From Incurvaria masculella (lineage: Eukaryota > Arthropoda > Insecta > Lepidoptera > Incurvariidae): DNA of 64,000 bases. The position numbers and the translations under genes were made by a program. Where the stretch lies: positions 11,351,001 through 11,415,000 of the forward strand of contig OX335660.1 of assembly GCA_946894095.1 (NCBI GenBank), in the 5' to 3' direction. Below the pieces are notes generated by a model. That model saw only the letters and a list, made by a program, of their open reading frames with translations, was not told where the DNA came from and did no database searches. This document shows positions 12,166 to 21,644 of the stretch, piece after piece. Within the stretch, counting starts at the first letter, position 1. Each line of letters opens with the position of its first letter.

Positions 12166-13504
12166 CAAATATCATTCGATTATTAATAATCTGATGTAAT
12201 GTCATTCCTGCATTAGACAGCTAAATAAAATCTATTATATTATACAGTTAGAAATTTTCCCGTGTGCCTTCTTGGCTAAATCCAAAACTAAACGAAATAG
12301 CAAATAAAAACTAAAGCTGCATGATTAGATTTTTGTAACCATATTTTTTCTAGACGGAAATCGAACATTTTAAAAGTGCATTTTAGTTTTTATCAAGGTC
12401 AGCCCCATGGCCCCTTACAGTGATTTTCGCTATTTCTTATAGTTTCGGATTTGGCCATGAAGGTAAACTAAAAAAAATCCAGTATATGTTCGTGGACTTA
12501 AGGTTAGGGCCGCGCAAATAAACCAGGAAAGTGTTAGTTCGATGAATATTATTCATCATCCATTGTTGCCTTCGAAATGCAATTTGGCCATAAGATTATA
12601 TTTACTCAGGACGCGGTTGCTACTTACATACACTTTCATGTGTAAATATTTTTTGGTAATCCATTCCTTCTAGATTTATGTTAACTTCGATACTCACCTA
12701 AATAAATAACCATACACCTGCTTTCATAAATATATCTCATAGAAGCCTTTACCGAATATTATTGTGTGGTAGCCAGACAATGTCACTGCATATGATCGGT
12801 CTTATGATGTAAATTTTATAATTTGAATCAAATGAAGGTAGCTTAAACTTTAAAGCATATACAGAAATAATAAGTCACAAGTATTCCACTGAAAATTAAC
12901 AAAAACCAATTACATTCATTAATTTATCTAGGCAGTAACTTTGTTATTATTGTTTCTTTAAAATGAGAAATTATACTTTTTTTCCATATTTTTACAAAAT
13001 TTTGCACCGGGGGCGTAATAATTACCACTTCGTACTTGCTGTTTCACTAACCTTGTGAGGACAGGAAAATGGTGATCTGAGTTAGAACAATTTTCACTAA
13101 TCCAAAAGTTTAAAAAATATTGCTCAAAATGAATATAATATAATGGACCGTGAGGCAAGGAACGAGAAGAAAGAAAGCTGTTAAAAACTAGTTTATCCAA
13201 GCATTTGCTTCGTCAGGCACGTCATAAATGAGGGCATGGCGTACACTATATACCGCGATTAACACACAAACCATTCGCCAGAAGTACCGTTCCTATATAT
13301 TTAAGAGCATCCTCATACCTAAACATTTTGAACCAATTTTTGCGAATTAAACGATATAGCGAGAGCCTGACGTCGCTTAGTTAGGGCAGCGCGAAGTAAT
13401 TCTTTCTAAATGTGACCAACCCGCATAACGCGTGAAACCGCTTTTTTTATTGTTTCGTTAAAGAAGTTGGGAAAAGTTAAACATGTTCTTCACTGAATGG
13501 GTAG
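12166..13504. other. No feature recognised
   Basis: AT-rich sequence up to the LTR element; no supportable gene. Confidence 0.45.
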
Positions 13505-13509
13505 ATAAT

Positions 13510-13720
13510 TGTGGCGGTCAGCAACCTGCCGACGCGACATTTCCTACCCCGCGCCGCCGCCTCAGCGCCGCGGCAGTGGGTCCGAGGCAGCCGCGCCGCG
13601 CACATGCATTCCACCTCGTTGCACAATCTAAATGTATCAATATATAGTCAAATCGTATAAACGAGTTTCCGTTGCATCCCCGTATAACCCTATCGCATAG
13701 AGGCATAACATTACCCCACA
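13510..13720 (+). repeat. 5-prime LTR of the CsRn1-type element
   Basis: Begins TGTGG and ends CCACA, a perfect 5-bp inverted terminus; 211 bp. The first 100 bp are GC-rich (CCGCGCCGCCGCCTCAGCGC), the rest AT-rich. No base differs by eye from 18014-18224. Confidence 0.97.
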
Positions 13721-13722
13721 AC

Positions 13723-13740
13723 TGGTGACCCCGTTGGAAC
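13723..13740 (+). promoter_or_regulatory. Primer-binding site, tRNA-Trp-like
   Basis: TGGTGACCCCG lies 2 nt after the LTR and is complementary to the 3-prime end of insect tRNA-Trp; the match decays after 11 nt (TTGGAAC follows). A tRNA-Trp primer is characteristic of CsRn1 elements. Confidence 0.7.
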
Positions 13741-13785
13741 ACGTAAACTGAAAGTGAAGAAGAAGTGAACAGTAAAACAGAAAGG

Positions 13786-14628
13786 ATGTATCAAGCGCCG
13801 CAGCAGCAGATGAATCAAGGTCCGGCGCCGGAAGCTCCAGTCACGGCTATTGCCAGCCTGTCCTTGCAGGCAAGAATCCCAACCTTTTGGCGCGAGGACA
13901 CGCGTCTATGGTTCGCACAATACGAGTCAGTGGTAGCAGCGCACAAGCTAGGAGACAAGCAGAAGTATGACCTAGTCATAGGGGTTCTGCAGCGAGAGGA
14001 CGTCAAACAAGTGAGTGACATCGTGATCAGCCCACCAGATGACGGCAAGTACGAGGCTCTGAAGGAGAGGCTAATCTCAGTCTACGAGGAGTCCACCACG
14101 CAGCAGTTTCATAGGCTGCTCAGCGGACTAGAGCTAGGAGATCAACGTCCCTCACAGTTACTGCGGAAAATGAGGGAACTCGCGTCACAAAATGTACCCG
14201 ACGACGCCTTAAAAATATTGTGGATGGGCCACCTGCCACCATCAGCGCGGGCGGTGCTAGCGGTATCTAAGGAGACGGAATTGAACGATCTAGCCATCAT
14301 GGCCGATAAAATGCTCGAACATATGGGCAGAAGCCACGTCAACACGGTATCCGCGCCATCGGACGGAAGTCAACGACATGACCCAGTTTCGAGTGTCGAC
14401 GCGCTGGCGGGCGAAATTGCCGATTTGCGAAATCAAATAGCACGAATGAGCCGCCGCCAGCCGAGCAGGGCTAGCGGGCGGTATCAACGCGGTAGGTCGG
14501 CTTCTCGGAACGGCCGCCGGACACCGGAAAATGCAGACTGGCTGTGTTTTTATCATTTTCGATTCGGAGACAAAGCAAGCAGATGCGAGCAGCCATGCAA
14601 CTATAAAAATCAGGGAAACGGCAACTAG
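13786..14628 (+). CDS. gag: Gag of CsRn1-type element
   Basis: Structural protein of the intracellular virus-like particle, 280 residues from the first ATG (MYQAPQQQMNQ); the open frame extends 7 codons upstream, but only from a GTG. The centre (FWREDTRLWFAQYESV, then DVKQVSDIV and a QLLRKMREL region) resembles the capsid segment of insect Gypsy elements. A basic Arg/Ser-rich stretch leads to the zinc motif at residues 254-271, CFYHFRFGDKASRCEQPC, which is CX2HX9CX3C rather than the usual CCHC knuckle. The stop TAG (14626-14628) follows a GGGAAAC slippery site by 7 nt, so a minority of ribosomes should continue into pol. Confidence 0.92.
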   Translation: MYQAPQQQMNQGPAPEAPVTAIASLSLQARIPTFWREDTRLWFAQYESVVAAHKLGDKQKYDLVIGVLQREDVKQVSDIVISPPDDGKYEALKERLISVYEESTTQQFHRLLSGLELGDQRPSQLLRKMRELASQNVPDDALKILWMGHLPPSARAVLAVSKETELNDLAIMADKMLEHMGRSHVNTVSAPSDGSQRHDPVSSVDALAGEIADLRNQIARMSRRQPSRASGRYQRGRSASRNGRRTPENADWLCFYHFRFGDKASRCEQPCNYKNQGNGN

Positions 14629-14673
14629 TGTGCACCGCGGCGGATGTGCACACGACAGTCGATAATAACCGCC
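14613..14673 (+). promoter_or_regulatory. Programmed -1 ribosomal frameshift signal
   Basis: GGGAAAC at 14613-14619 is in the correct phase for a -1 slip (gag codons GGA AAC), 8 nt before a perfect 8-bp hairpin: GTGTGCAC (14628-14635) and GTGCACAC (14646-14653) with a 10-nt loop. The loop segment GGCGG (14639-14643) can pair with CCGCC (14669-14673) to make an H-type pseudoknot. The pol frame is closed upstream by TAA at 14604 and opens at 14607, so the shift must occur within 14607-14628, exactly where the heptamer lies. Confidence 0.88.
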
Positions 14674-17600
14674 TTAGCGTCTACGATCGCGACAGCGGTA
14701 TACAATACCTAATAGATACCGGGGCCAACGTGTCGGTGTTACCAAAGTCAATCCTAGCACCGAGAGATAGGACTACTAGTGATTATAAGTTATACGCGGC
14801 AAACGGTAGCGTAATAGAGACGTACGGAGTGAAAACCATGGTGCTTAATTTAAATTTGCGTAGACCTTATAAGTGGATATTCGTAATCGCAGACATTGCG
14901 CAAGCCATAATTGGGGCAGATTTGTTAAAACATTATAAGTTACTAGTGGATTTAAGTGGTAAAAGACTAATAGACAAGGTGACAAGTTTAGACACAATAT
15001 GTACGGTTACAAATTTGCAAGTGTGTTCGCTGACGTCGATTGGGGAGCAGCACGCGTTTCGTGATCTTTTGGAAAAGTATCCGGACATCACGAAACCAGC
15101 ATCTTTCAAGGAAACCCCGCAACATGGCGTCGTGCACCACATCGAGACGGTAGGAGCACCAGTGTTCGCACGGGCTAGACCTTTGGCCCCAGACAGGTAC
15201 ATTAAAGTTAAGAGAGAATTTGAACTCATGATGGAAATGGGAATATGCAGACCATCCAAATCTCCGTGGTCATCTCCTCTACATTGTGTCCCAAAATCTA
15301 ATGGTGATATCCGTCCGTGCGGGGACTACCGAGCACTCAATGCAGTTACAAAACCAGACCGGTATCAGATTCCTAGACTTGGAGAATTTCAGTATCTTTT
15401 AGCAGGCAAACGATATTTTTCTAAGATTGACATCACGAGAGCCTATCATTGCATACCGGTGGCCCCAGGTGATATTGAGAAGACAGCCATCGCGACTCCG
15501 TTTGGTCTTTATGAGTTCACGCGAATGACTTTCGGGCTTAGAAACGCGGCCCAGTCGTTCCAGAGGTTTATGGATCATAGCGTCCTGCAAGGATTCGATT
15601 TTCTGTTTACATACATTGATGACGTAATCATAGCAAGCTCGACTATTGAAGAACACAGATTGCACCTAGAAAAGGTTTTTCAACGCTTCAATGAGTTCGG
15701 CATAGCAATCAATCTGAGTAAATGCAGTTTTGGGAAATCGGAAATAGATTTTTTGGGTTTTCACGTTACCCAGGATGGAGTTAAGCCCTTGGAGGGAAAA
15801 GTTAAGGCAATCGAGGATTTTCCAAAACCGAGTAATATCGAGGAATTAAGAAGGTTTTTGGGAATGTTAAATTTTTATAGAAGCCACATTCCAAACGCAG
15901 CCGGTGCCCAAGCAGAACTGCATAAGTACTTGCACAATACAAAAAAAAGAGATAAAACCGAAATACAATGGACACAACAATCGGAAACCGCATTCGAAGA
16001 ATGTAAACGCAGCCTAAAGAGCGCGCTCACGTTATCGCACCCGTTACCCGACACCCCTTTAGGTATATTTGCTGACGCGTCCGAATACTCTGCGGGCGCT
16101 GTTTTGCAACAACGAGTCAGCAATACATGGAGACCGCTAGGTTTTTTTTCAACCAAGTTCAGCGATGCGCAAAAGAAATATAGTGCATACGACAGAGAAT
16201 TGGCGGCAATTTATTTAGCAGTAAAACATTTCAGATATTTTATAGAAGGGAGAGACGTCATTGTGTACACAGATCACAAGCCGCTGACACACGCACTCAG
16301 TAAGAACGTGGCCAGCAGATGTGACACCCCGAGACGAATAAGACACTTAAGTTTTATAAGCGAATTTTGCACGGATATCAGACATATTAGCGGATCAGAA
16401 AATGTAGTCGCAGACGCACTATCGAGAATAGCTGAAATTTATACCCCGACGACCATAGATTACAATGAATTAGCAAGCGACCAGGAAAGAGACCTAGAAT
16501 TAATGGAACTAATGAAAAAAGATAATCTTTGTTTCAAACTGATCATGTTGCCCAATGTTGGCAAACCGGTATACTGTGAGATGTCAAAGGGGAACGCACG
16601 CCCATACCTGACCGAGAAACACCGTTACAAAGCTTTCAAAGCAGTACACGGGGTAAGTCACCCAGGTGTACGGGCCACAAGAAAACTGATGACAGACAGA
16701 TATTTTTGGAAGTCCATTAATAGTGAGGTAAATAAATGGAGCAAGGCATGCGTATCTTGTCAGAGATCCAAAGTACAGCGACATACGGTCGCGCCGCTAG
16801 GTGAATTCGCGAGTGTTGGACGATTCAGTCATCTACACATCGACATAATTGGCCCTTTTCCGCCCTGTGAAGATAAAAGATACTGCGTCACATACATCTG
16901 CAGAACAACCAAGTGGATTGAAGCAGTACCGATACGCGACATTACGGCGGAAACCATCGCGAGAGCAACGGTTGATCACTGGATTAGTAGATTTGGATGT
17001 CCGGAGAAGATTACTACGGATCAAGGTACCCAGTTCGAGTCGCAGTTATTTCGTCAGCTGACAAATAAATTTGGAATCGAAAAAACTCGAACGGTCAGCT
17101 GGCACCCGGCATGCAATGGCCAAATCGAGCGAGTCCATCGGGGCATAAAAGCAGCCTTAATGGCAAAATGCACGAGCGCCGAGTGGGCCCGCGAATTGCC
17201 ACTAATTTTGCTGGGATTGAGATCGGCCGTTAAAGAGGATATCGGGTTTAGTCCAGCACAAATGACCTACGGAGCGTCCCTGAGGCTGCCAGGAGATTTT
17301 TTTGTACCGAGCAGGCCACAAAGTTTAGACGCCGACTATGTACAACGCCTAACCACCACACTCGAATCGCTGAACCCATCTCCCAGAACGGCCCACGGTG
17401 AAAGGAAAACGTTCGTTCACAGCGACCTGCGTACGTGCTCGCACGTGTTCATCAGAAACGAAATAAAGCGTTCCCTCACGGCTCCCTACCAAGGTCCGTA
17501 CAGGGTATTGAAGAGGCAAGACAAATATTTCGACATTGAGCTACCGAACAGGAATACGCGAGTGACAATAGATCGATTAAAACCAGCGTACCTACTCAAC

Positions 17601-17813
17601 GAAGACACCGTCGAGCCAGAAAGGCGACCCCCCTACCCAGTCCTCCAACGGACAAGTCCCGACCACGAGGAGACACCGCAATCGAGAGTTGACACCCTGC
17701 CGGTACAAACCATGACGAAAACGCGGGACCGCGAGGCGAGCACACGAGCACCGACGTCAGCTAGAACCACACGGGCAGGGCGACTAATCAAACCACCAGT
17801 GCGTTTCGCTTAA
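14628..17813 (+). CDS. pol: Pol of CsRn1-type element
   Basis: Protease, reverse transcriptase, RNase H and integrase polyprotein made by -1 frameshift from gag. There is no ATG at the start; the coordinate marks a GTG inside the overlap, and the frame is usable from 14613. Domains in order: aspartic protease YLIDTGANVSVLP (about residue 27); reverse transcriptase with RPCGDYRALNAV and catalytic YIDD (about 15610-15621); RNase H with ADASEYSAG (about 16071) and TDHKPLTHAL; integrase HHCC zinc finger (HPGVRATRKL to CVSCQRSK, about 16660-16765); integrase core Asp in HIDIIGPF (about 16840), Asp in TDQGTQF (about 17015) and Glu in GQIERVHRG (about 17121). The C-terminus (to residue 1061) is basic and Pro/Arg-rich. 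All catalytic motifs are intact, with no internal stop or frameshift. Confidence 0.95.
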   Translation: MCTAADVHTTVDNNRLSVYDRDSGIQYLIDTGANVSVLPKSILAPRDRTTSDYKLYAANGSVIETYGVKTMVLNLNLRRPYKWIFVIADIAQAIIGADLLKHYKLLVDLSGKRLIDKVTSLDTICTVTNLQVCSLTSIGEQHAFRDLLEKYPDITKPASFKETPQHGVVHHIETVGAPVFARARPLAPDRYIKVKREFELMMEMGICRPSKSPWSSPLHCVPKSNGDIRPCGDYRALNAVTKPDRYQIPRLGEFQYLLAGKRYFSKIDITRAYHCIPVAPGDIEKTAIATPFGLYEFTRMTFGLRNAAQSFQRFMDHSVLQGFDFLFTYIDDVIIASSTIEEHRLHLEKVFQRFNEFGIAINLSKCSFGKSEIDFLGFHVTQDGVKPLEGKVKAIEDFPKPSNIEELRRFLGMLNFYRSHIPNAAGAQAELHKYLHNTKKRDKTEIQWTQQSETAFEECKRSLKSALTLSHPLPDTPLGIFADASEYSAGAVLQQRVSNTWRPLGFFSTKFSDAQKKYSAYDRELAAIYLAVKHFRYFIEGRDVIVYTDHKPLTHALSKNVASRCDTPRRIRHLSFISEFCTDIRHISGSENVVADALSRIAEIYTPTTIDYNELASDQERDLELMELMKKDNLCFKLIMLPNVGKPVYCEMSKGNARPYLTEKHRYKAFKAVHGVSHPGVRATRKLMTDRYFWKSINSEVNKWSKACVSCQRSKVQRHTVAPLGEFASVGRFSHLHIDIIGPFPPCEDKRYCVTYICRTTKWIEAVPIRDITAETIARATVDHWISRFGCPEKITTDQGTQFESQLFRQLTNKFGIEKTRTVSWHPACNGQIERVHRGIKAALMAKCTSAEWARELPLILLGLRSAVKEDIGFSPAQMTYGASLRLPGDFFVPSRPQSLDADYVQRLTTTLESLNPSPRTAHGERKTFVHSDLRTCSHVFIRNEIKRSLTAPYQGPYRVLKRQDKYFDIELPNRNTRVTIDRLKPAYLLNEDTVEPERRPPYPVLQRTSPDHEETPQSRVDTLPVQTMTKTRDREASTRAPTSARTTRAGRLIKPPVRFA

Positions 17814-17987
17814 CGTAGGCCGTGGGCGCCCAAACAGTGGCGGCTGATACCGCGATAAATAGGTGATATAGGAAGTGATATCAGTGGTGCGGGCTGGCGT
17901 GAACGACGTTACTCTGCGCAGCTCGCACATTAGATTAAGAACAGTGGTGACAGTAGGAGAGCCCGAACTGTAAGCAAGCATAGTTTT

Positions 17988-18010
17988 TAAAAAAAAGAAA
18001 AGGAAGGGGT
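17988..18010 (+). promoter_or_regulatory. Polypurine tract of CsRn1-type element
   Basis: AAAAAAAAGAAAAGGAAGGGG lies immediately upstream of the 3-prime LTR, separated by TTGA. It is the expected primer site for plus-strand DNA synthesis. Confidence 0.8.
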
Positions 18011-18013
18011 TGA

Positions 18014-18224
18014 TGTGGCGGTCAGCAACCTGCCGACGCGACATTTCCTACCCCGCGCCGCCGCCTCAGCGCCGCGGCAGTGGGTCCGAGGCAGCCGCGC
18101 CGCGCACATGCATTCCACCTCGTTGCACAATCTAAATGTATCAATATATAGTCAAATCGTATAAACGAGTTTCCGTTGCATCCCCGTATAACCCTATCGC
18201 ATAGAGGCATAACATTACCCCACA
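18014..18224 (+). repeat. 3-prime LTR of the CsRn1-type element
   Basis: Second 211-bp LTR, TGTGG to CCACA, apparently identical to 13510-13720 and followed by the ATAAT target duplication. An 81-codon-scale reverse frame seen in both LTRs is only the shared sequence. Confidence 0.97.
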
Positions 18225-18229
18225 ATAAT

Positions 18230-18550
18230 ATTAAGATCTTTTAAATTGGTATTAAAATAAATATTAGTTAATATCAATATAAGCCGCTAACTTGAAAAAT
18301 AATATATTTGAGACCTAATTTCAATTTTTTTTCCATGCATAAAATATCAATTTCTGTAAAAAATTTCTTTCTGTTTTGGTAGAACGTTAGCTGGAATTAT
18401 ACACATTTTTTTTCATGTTCTCATTCCATAGAGATCAGGAAATTAACGCAATTAAACTATTCGCATTGGCTAGTATCACCATCTTAACTGTCAATTCTCT
18501 TAAAGTCCCTGTGCGCATAATCGATACGTATAAATATATATATATATATA
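18230..18550. other. AT-rich spacer with TA microsatellite
   Basis: Sequence between the LTR element and mariner. A (TA)n run at about 18534-18550 forms the mariner target. Confidence 0.5.
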
Positions 18551-19836
18551 TTGGTTGGGGAAAAAGTTTCTTCGCATTTTTTAAGAAAATTCAAAAAAAT
18601 TTTTAATATGGTTTATTTACATTTAACTAAAGTATGTAGGTACCATTTTGTTCGATAACTTTTTGCCATCTTGTAGGTAGGGACATGATCCCATTGCTAT
18701 AGAAATATTGGGACTTCTGATCAATATACCGCGACAAGTGGTTTTGGCAGTCCTCTCGTGATGTTAACCTGACACTGCCTAAAGAATTCTGAAGAGACCT
18801 AAACAGGTGTAAATCTGAAGGTGCAAGGTCAGGACTATACGGCGGATGCATTAACACCTCCCAGCCAAACTCTCTTAGTTTTTGCTGAGTGGCTAAAGAT
18901 GTGTGAGGTCTAGCGTTATCATGATGAAAAACCACACCCCTTCTGTTGATTAATTCCGGCCGCTTTCTCTCAACTTCTTGCTTTAATCTCATCAGTTGTT
19001 CGCAGTAGAGTTCAGAATCGATGGTCCTGCCTGGTGGTAACAGCTCATAATGAATAATGCCCTTCCAATCCCACCACACACACAGCATCACCTTGTTGCG
19101 AGTTAACCCGGGTTTCGCCACAGTCTGTGAAGCTTGACCGGCCTTTGACCACGACCTTTTTCACACGTTCTTGTCGTACGTGATCCACTTTTCATCACCA
19201 GTTATCAGCTTCTTCAAAAATGGTTCGGTTTCATTACGTCGTAATAAAGAATCACAAATGAGTACACGGTTGATTAGGTTTCTTTCAGTGAGCTCGTGAG
19301 GTACCCAAATATCGAGCTTTTTTGTGTACCCAGTTTTTTTCAAATGCGCCAAAACTGTTTTGTGGTCAATTCCTAGTTCTTCAGCTACGTCGTAACTACT
19401 GATATGCCGATCTTGCTCCACTTTTTCAAAAATGGCATCCATTTTATCCGTAATAGGGCGACCAGAGCGACGTGCATCTTTGACATCAAAATTTCCGGAT
19501 TGAAAACGCGTAAACCAAATTTGTGCTACTATTCTTACAGACACTGCACTAGGTCCATAAACATCGCAAATTTTATTCGCGGCTTGCGTTGCATTTTTAC
19601 CTTTTTTGTAGTAAAATTTTAAAATGTATCGAATTTCTTCATTAGATTCACTCATTTTGACAGTACGAAAAACAAATGAGAATCACACATTTTCCTAATT
19701 TGAATTTGGAATTATGTTCTTTAAAATTTAAACTTTCAATGATACCAAAACCAGCCAGTTACAAATAGTATAGCCAAAGAGATTTTATTACAAGTTCATA
19801 CATACTATAATGCGAAAAGACTTTTTCCCCGACCTA
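18551..19836 (-). mobile_element. Mariner element, about 1286 bp
   Basis: Terminal inverted repeats of about 28 bp: the left end reads TTGGTTGGGGAAAAAGTTTC, and the right end, complemented, TAGGTCGGGGAAAAAGTCTT, both continuing to TTCGCATT. It sits in a TA-rich target as mariner requires (TA precedes the left end). Length, TIRs and a D,D34D transposase place it in the mariner family. The TIRs differ at several positions, so the insertion is not brand new. Confidence 0.93.
18627..19655 (-). pseudogene. Mariner transposase interrupted by one TGA
   Basis: DDE/D cut-and-paste transposase, about 342 codons, normal for mariner. Starts MSESNEEIRYIL at 19655. The N-terminal part has paired helix-turn-helix domains (AEELGIDHKTVLAHLKK) and the hallmark WVPHEL. 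Catalytic Asp residues are all present: TGDEKWI, HDNARPHT and SPDLAPSD, the last two spaced D34D. Both halves (19161-19655 and 18627-19121) are in the same frame; the only break is TGA at 19161-19163, after YDKNV, where the family normally has Arg or Lys. CGA to TGA by CpG decay would explain it. The C-terminal helix ends WQKVIEQNGTYIL. Confidence 0.93.
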
Positions 19837-20029
19837 TTATAAATATATATTTTACGTGCATATTTTTTTTTAAGATAGAAAATAATATCTTGGCACGAGA
19901 GCCCAAAAAGGCACCAAGGTTTTTAGCTTTATACTTTTTTAAAAATAAAATGGAACTCTTATAGGATCGTTATCCGTCTGTTTGTCTGTCAAGACTCTTA
20001 TTCTCAGGAATGTTGAGAACGCGTTAGTA

Positions 20030-20056
20030 GGTTAGGTTAGGTTAGGTTAGGTTACA
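20030..20056 (+). repeat. Interstitial TTAGG tract, about 5 units
   Basis: Five tandem GGTTA/TTAGG units, the canonical insect telomere repeat, far from any evident telomere in this window. Confidence 0.85.
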
Positions 20057-20107
20057 TCAAATTCTAAGATCAATGCTCTTTTGGAGCTAAACAAAGATCA
20101 AGCTTCG

Positions 20108-20266
20108 TAGGCTGAGATAAACCGTCGTAACTGAAACTAAAAGTAACGAAAAAGTACTTTCTTAATTCATTTGACATATTGTGTATGGGCGAAATGTCAC
20201 TTTTGATACTAGTTAGTATAACTTAAGGTTAGTGTTAGTTCCAATTGCGACTATCTATCTCAGCAT
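20108..20266. mobile_element. Small MITE family I, copy 1
   Basis: About 160 bp with inverted ends: TAGGCTGAGATAAACCGTCG at the left and GCGACTATCTATCTCAGCA at the right, with a further inverted GAAACTAA/TTAGTTCC pair. A second copy lies at 49804-49943. No coding capacity. Confidence 0.55.
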
Positions 20267-21215
20267 AAGTCAACGTGATAAAACAATACGGCCGTTTACG
20301 CAGCGTATTTGATACTCACAAATAAATCAAATCCTATAGGCCTTTCAGTTGACCTCTCTTTTTAAAAAAAATATTTCAAAAAGAAATTAAGGAAATTCTT
20401 AATTGATCGTCCATTTTATACAATTAATGATTTCTTTAGAATGTAAAAATAATAATAAGAAATCAAAATAATAAACATTTTTGTGTAATGAGGGTTAATG
20501 TGTGTATTGAAAAGAAGAAAATGTTTGTATTGTATTTAATTTAATTTAATTTTAATATTAATTTAATAAGTAATAAGTGTTACCGACGGATTTGAAATAA
20601 ATAAATAAATAAAGAATGTTGGCAAGAAGTAAGGTCTCATGCACAAGTAATTAAAGAAAAAAAAAACGAATTTTTTTTTTATATCACAGCAATTCGTGTT
20701 GGAAATTTGTTCCTACGCTTTGAACGTTTAAACATATTCCCGTTGTCACCAAAATCGTATTTGGCATCAGACGGTCGAGTCAGAAATAAGTTCATTTAAA
20801 TAAAAACTTATCAAAAATATATTGGTTGCAAAAAGCAACGGAATTGCTCAGATAAGAAAAAGGATATTTTACCATAGAGTTACTCTATGATTTTACTCTC
20901 TTACAATCTCTATGTTAACTGGATCTCGTATCGACCCTCACCGAATAATTGAACCGAAATGCAATAGCGTCGAATAAGTGTTCGTGTTAGCGAATTCCGG
21001 ACCGTATTTACGCCTCCAGGACTCGGGGTATCCTGACAAATGATGTTCCGTGCGAGGGGTGTGTCCTATAGCAGCTCATTTATCAACGTTGCGATGCTTA
21101 TAGACGGCTGAGGTTGAATTAATGGATTACGGAACGCTAACGCAGCGGGTAATTTCGGTGTGTTTATGTTGATGTCTGCGGAGCGCGTGTCGGTCTCGAT
21201 AGTGCGGTTTTAAAA

Positions 21216-21280
21216 AAATTAAGAGCGATCGCTTCTGTAGGGAAGTTCCCTTTGAATTATAAATCAATGAAAGCTAAATT
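21216..21280 (+). repeat. Direct repeat flanking family B element (left)
   Basis: AATTAAGAGCGATCGCTTC then GAAGTTCCCTTTG and AAAGCTAAATT; recurs with differences at 21578-21644 on the other side of the family B insertion. Confidence 0.75.
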
Positions 21281-21294
21281 TCAAGAAAGAAAAG

Positions 21295-21582
21295 ACCGGC
21301 CAGGTGTGAGTCGGACTCGCACACGAAGGGTTCCGTACCATCGTAAAAGATTGAAAACAAAAAAATCACGTTTTTTGTGTTCGATCTTTTAATTTAATTT
21401 ATTTTTCTAATTTACCTATTAAATACACAAAAAATAAATACACACTCTGTGAACATTTCAGCTGCCTACCTATTACGGTTCATGAGTTACAGCCCTCTGA
21501 CATACGGACGGACGGACGGACGGACAGCGAAGGCTTAGTAATAGGGTTCTGTTGGCACCCTTTGGGTACGGAACCCTAAAAA
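21295..21582 (+). mobile_element. Family B repeat, copy 1 (GACG-microsatellite element)
   Basis: Starts ACCGGCCAGGTGTGAGTCGG, carries GAAGGGTTCCGTACC near the start and GGTACGGAACCCTAAAAA at the end, so the 12-bp GGGTTCCGTACC is inverted at the termini. A (GGAC)n microsatellite precedes the 3-prime end. No protein is encoded; short frames across it recur in every copy only because the repeat does. Confidence 0.8.
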
Positions 21583-21644
21583 TTAAGAGCGATCACTTCC
21601 GTGGGTGAAGTTCCCTTTGTGTTTTTAATTTATGCAAGCTAATT
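21578..21644 (+). repeat. Direct repeat flanking family B element (right)
   Basis: Partner of 21216-21280: AATTAAGAGCGATCACTTCC, GAAGTTCCCTTTG, GCAAGCTAATT. At about 65 bp it is far longer than a normal target duplication. Confidence 0.75.

Larger units (their letters stand above)
13510..18224 (+). mobile_element. CsRn1-type Ty3/Gypsy LTR retrotransposon, complete
   Basis: A 4715-bp element with 211-bp LTRs that look identical, flanked by the perfect 5-bp target duplication ATAAT (13505-13509 and 18225-18229). Order: LTR, primer-binding site, gag, -1 frameshift site, pol (protease, reverse transcriptase, RNase H, integrase), polypurine tract, LTR. A CX2HX9CX3C Gag zinc motif instead of CCHC, with a Trp-tRNA-like primer site, are hallmarks of the CsRn1 clade. 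Identical LTRs and undamaged reading frames indicate a very recent insertion that may still be competent. Nothing env-like is present. Confidence 0.95.
19837..21215. other. No gene; short repeats
   Basis: Holds the TTAGG tract (20030-20056), a small inverted-repeat element (20108-20266) and a (AAAT)n run near 20600. The block at 20990-21210 is less AT-rich and looks single-copy, but shows no coding signal. Confidence 0.45.

Noticed and set aside
13765..13785. Upstream GTG start for gag
   Set aside because: Eukaryotic initiation at GTG is unlikely when an ATG follows 21 nt later.
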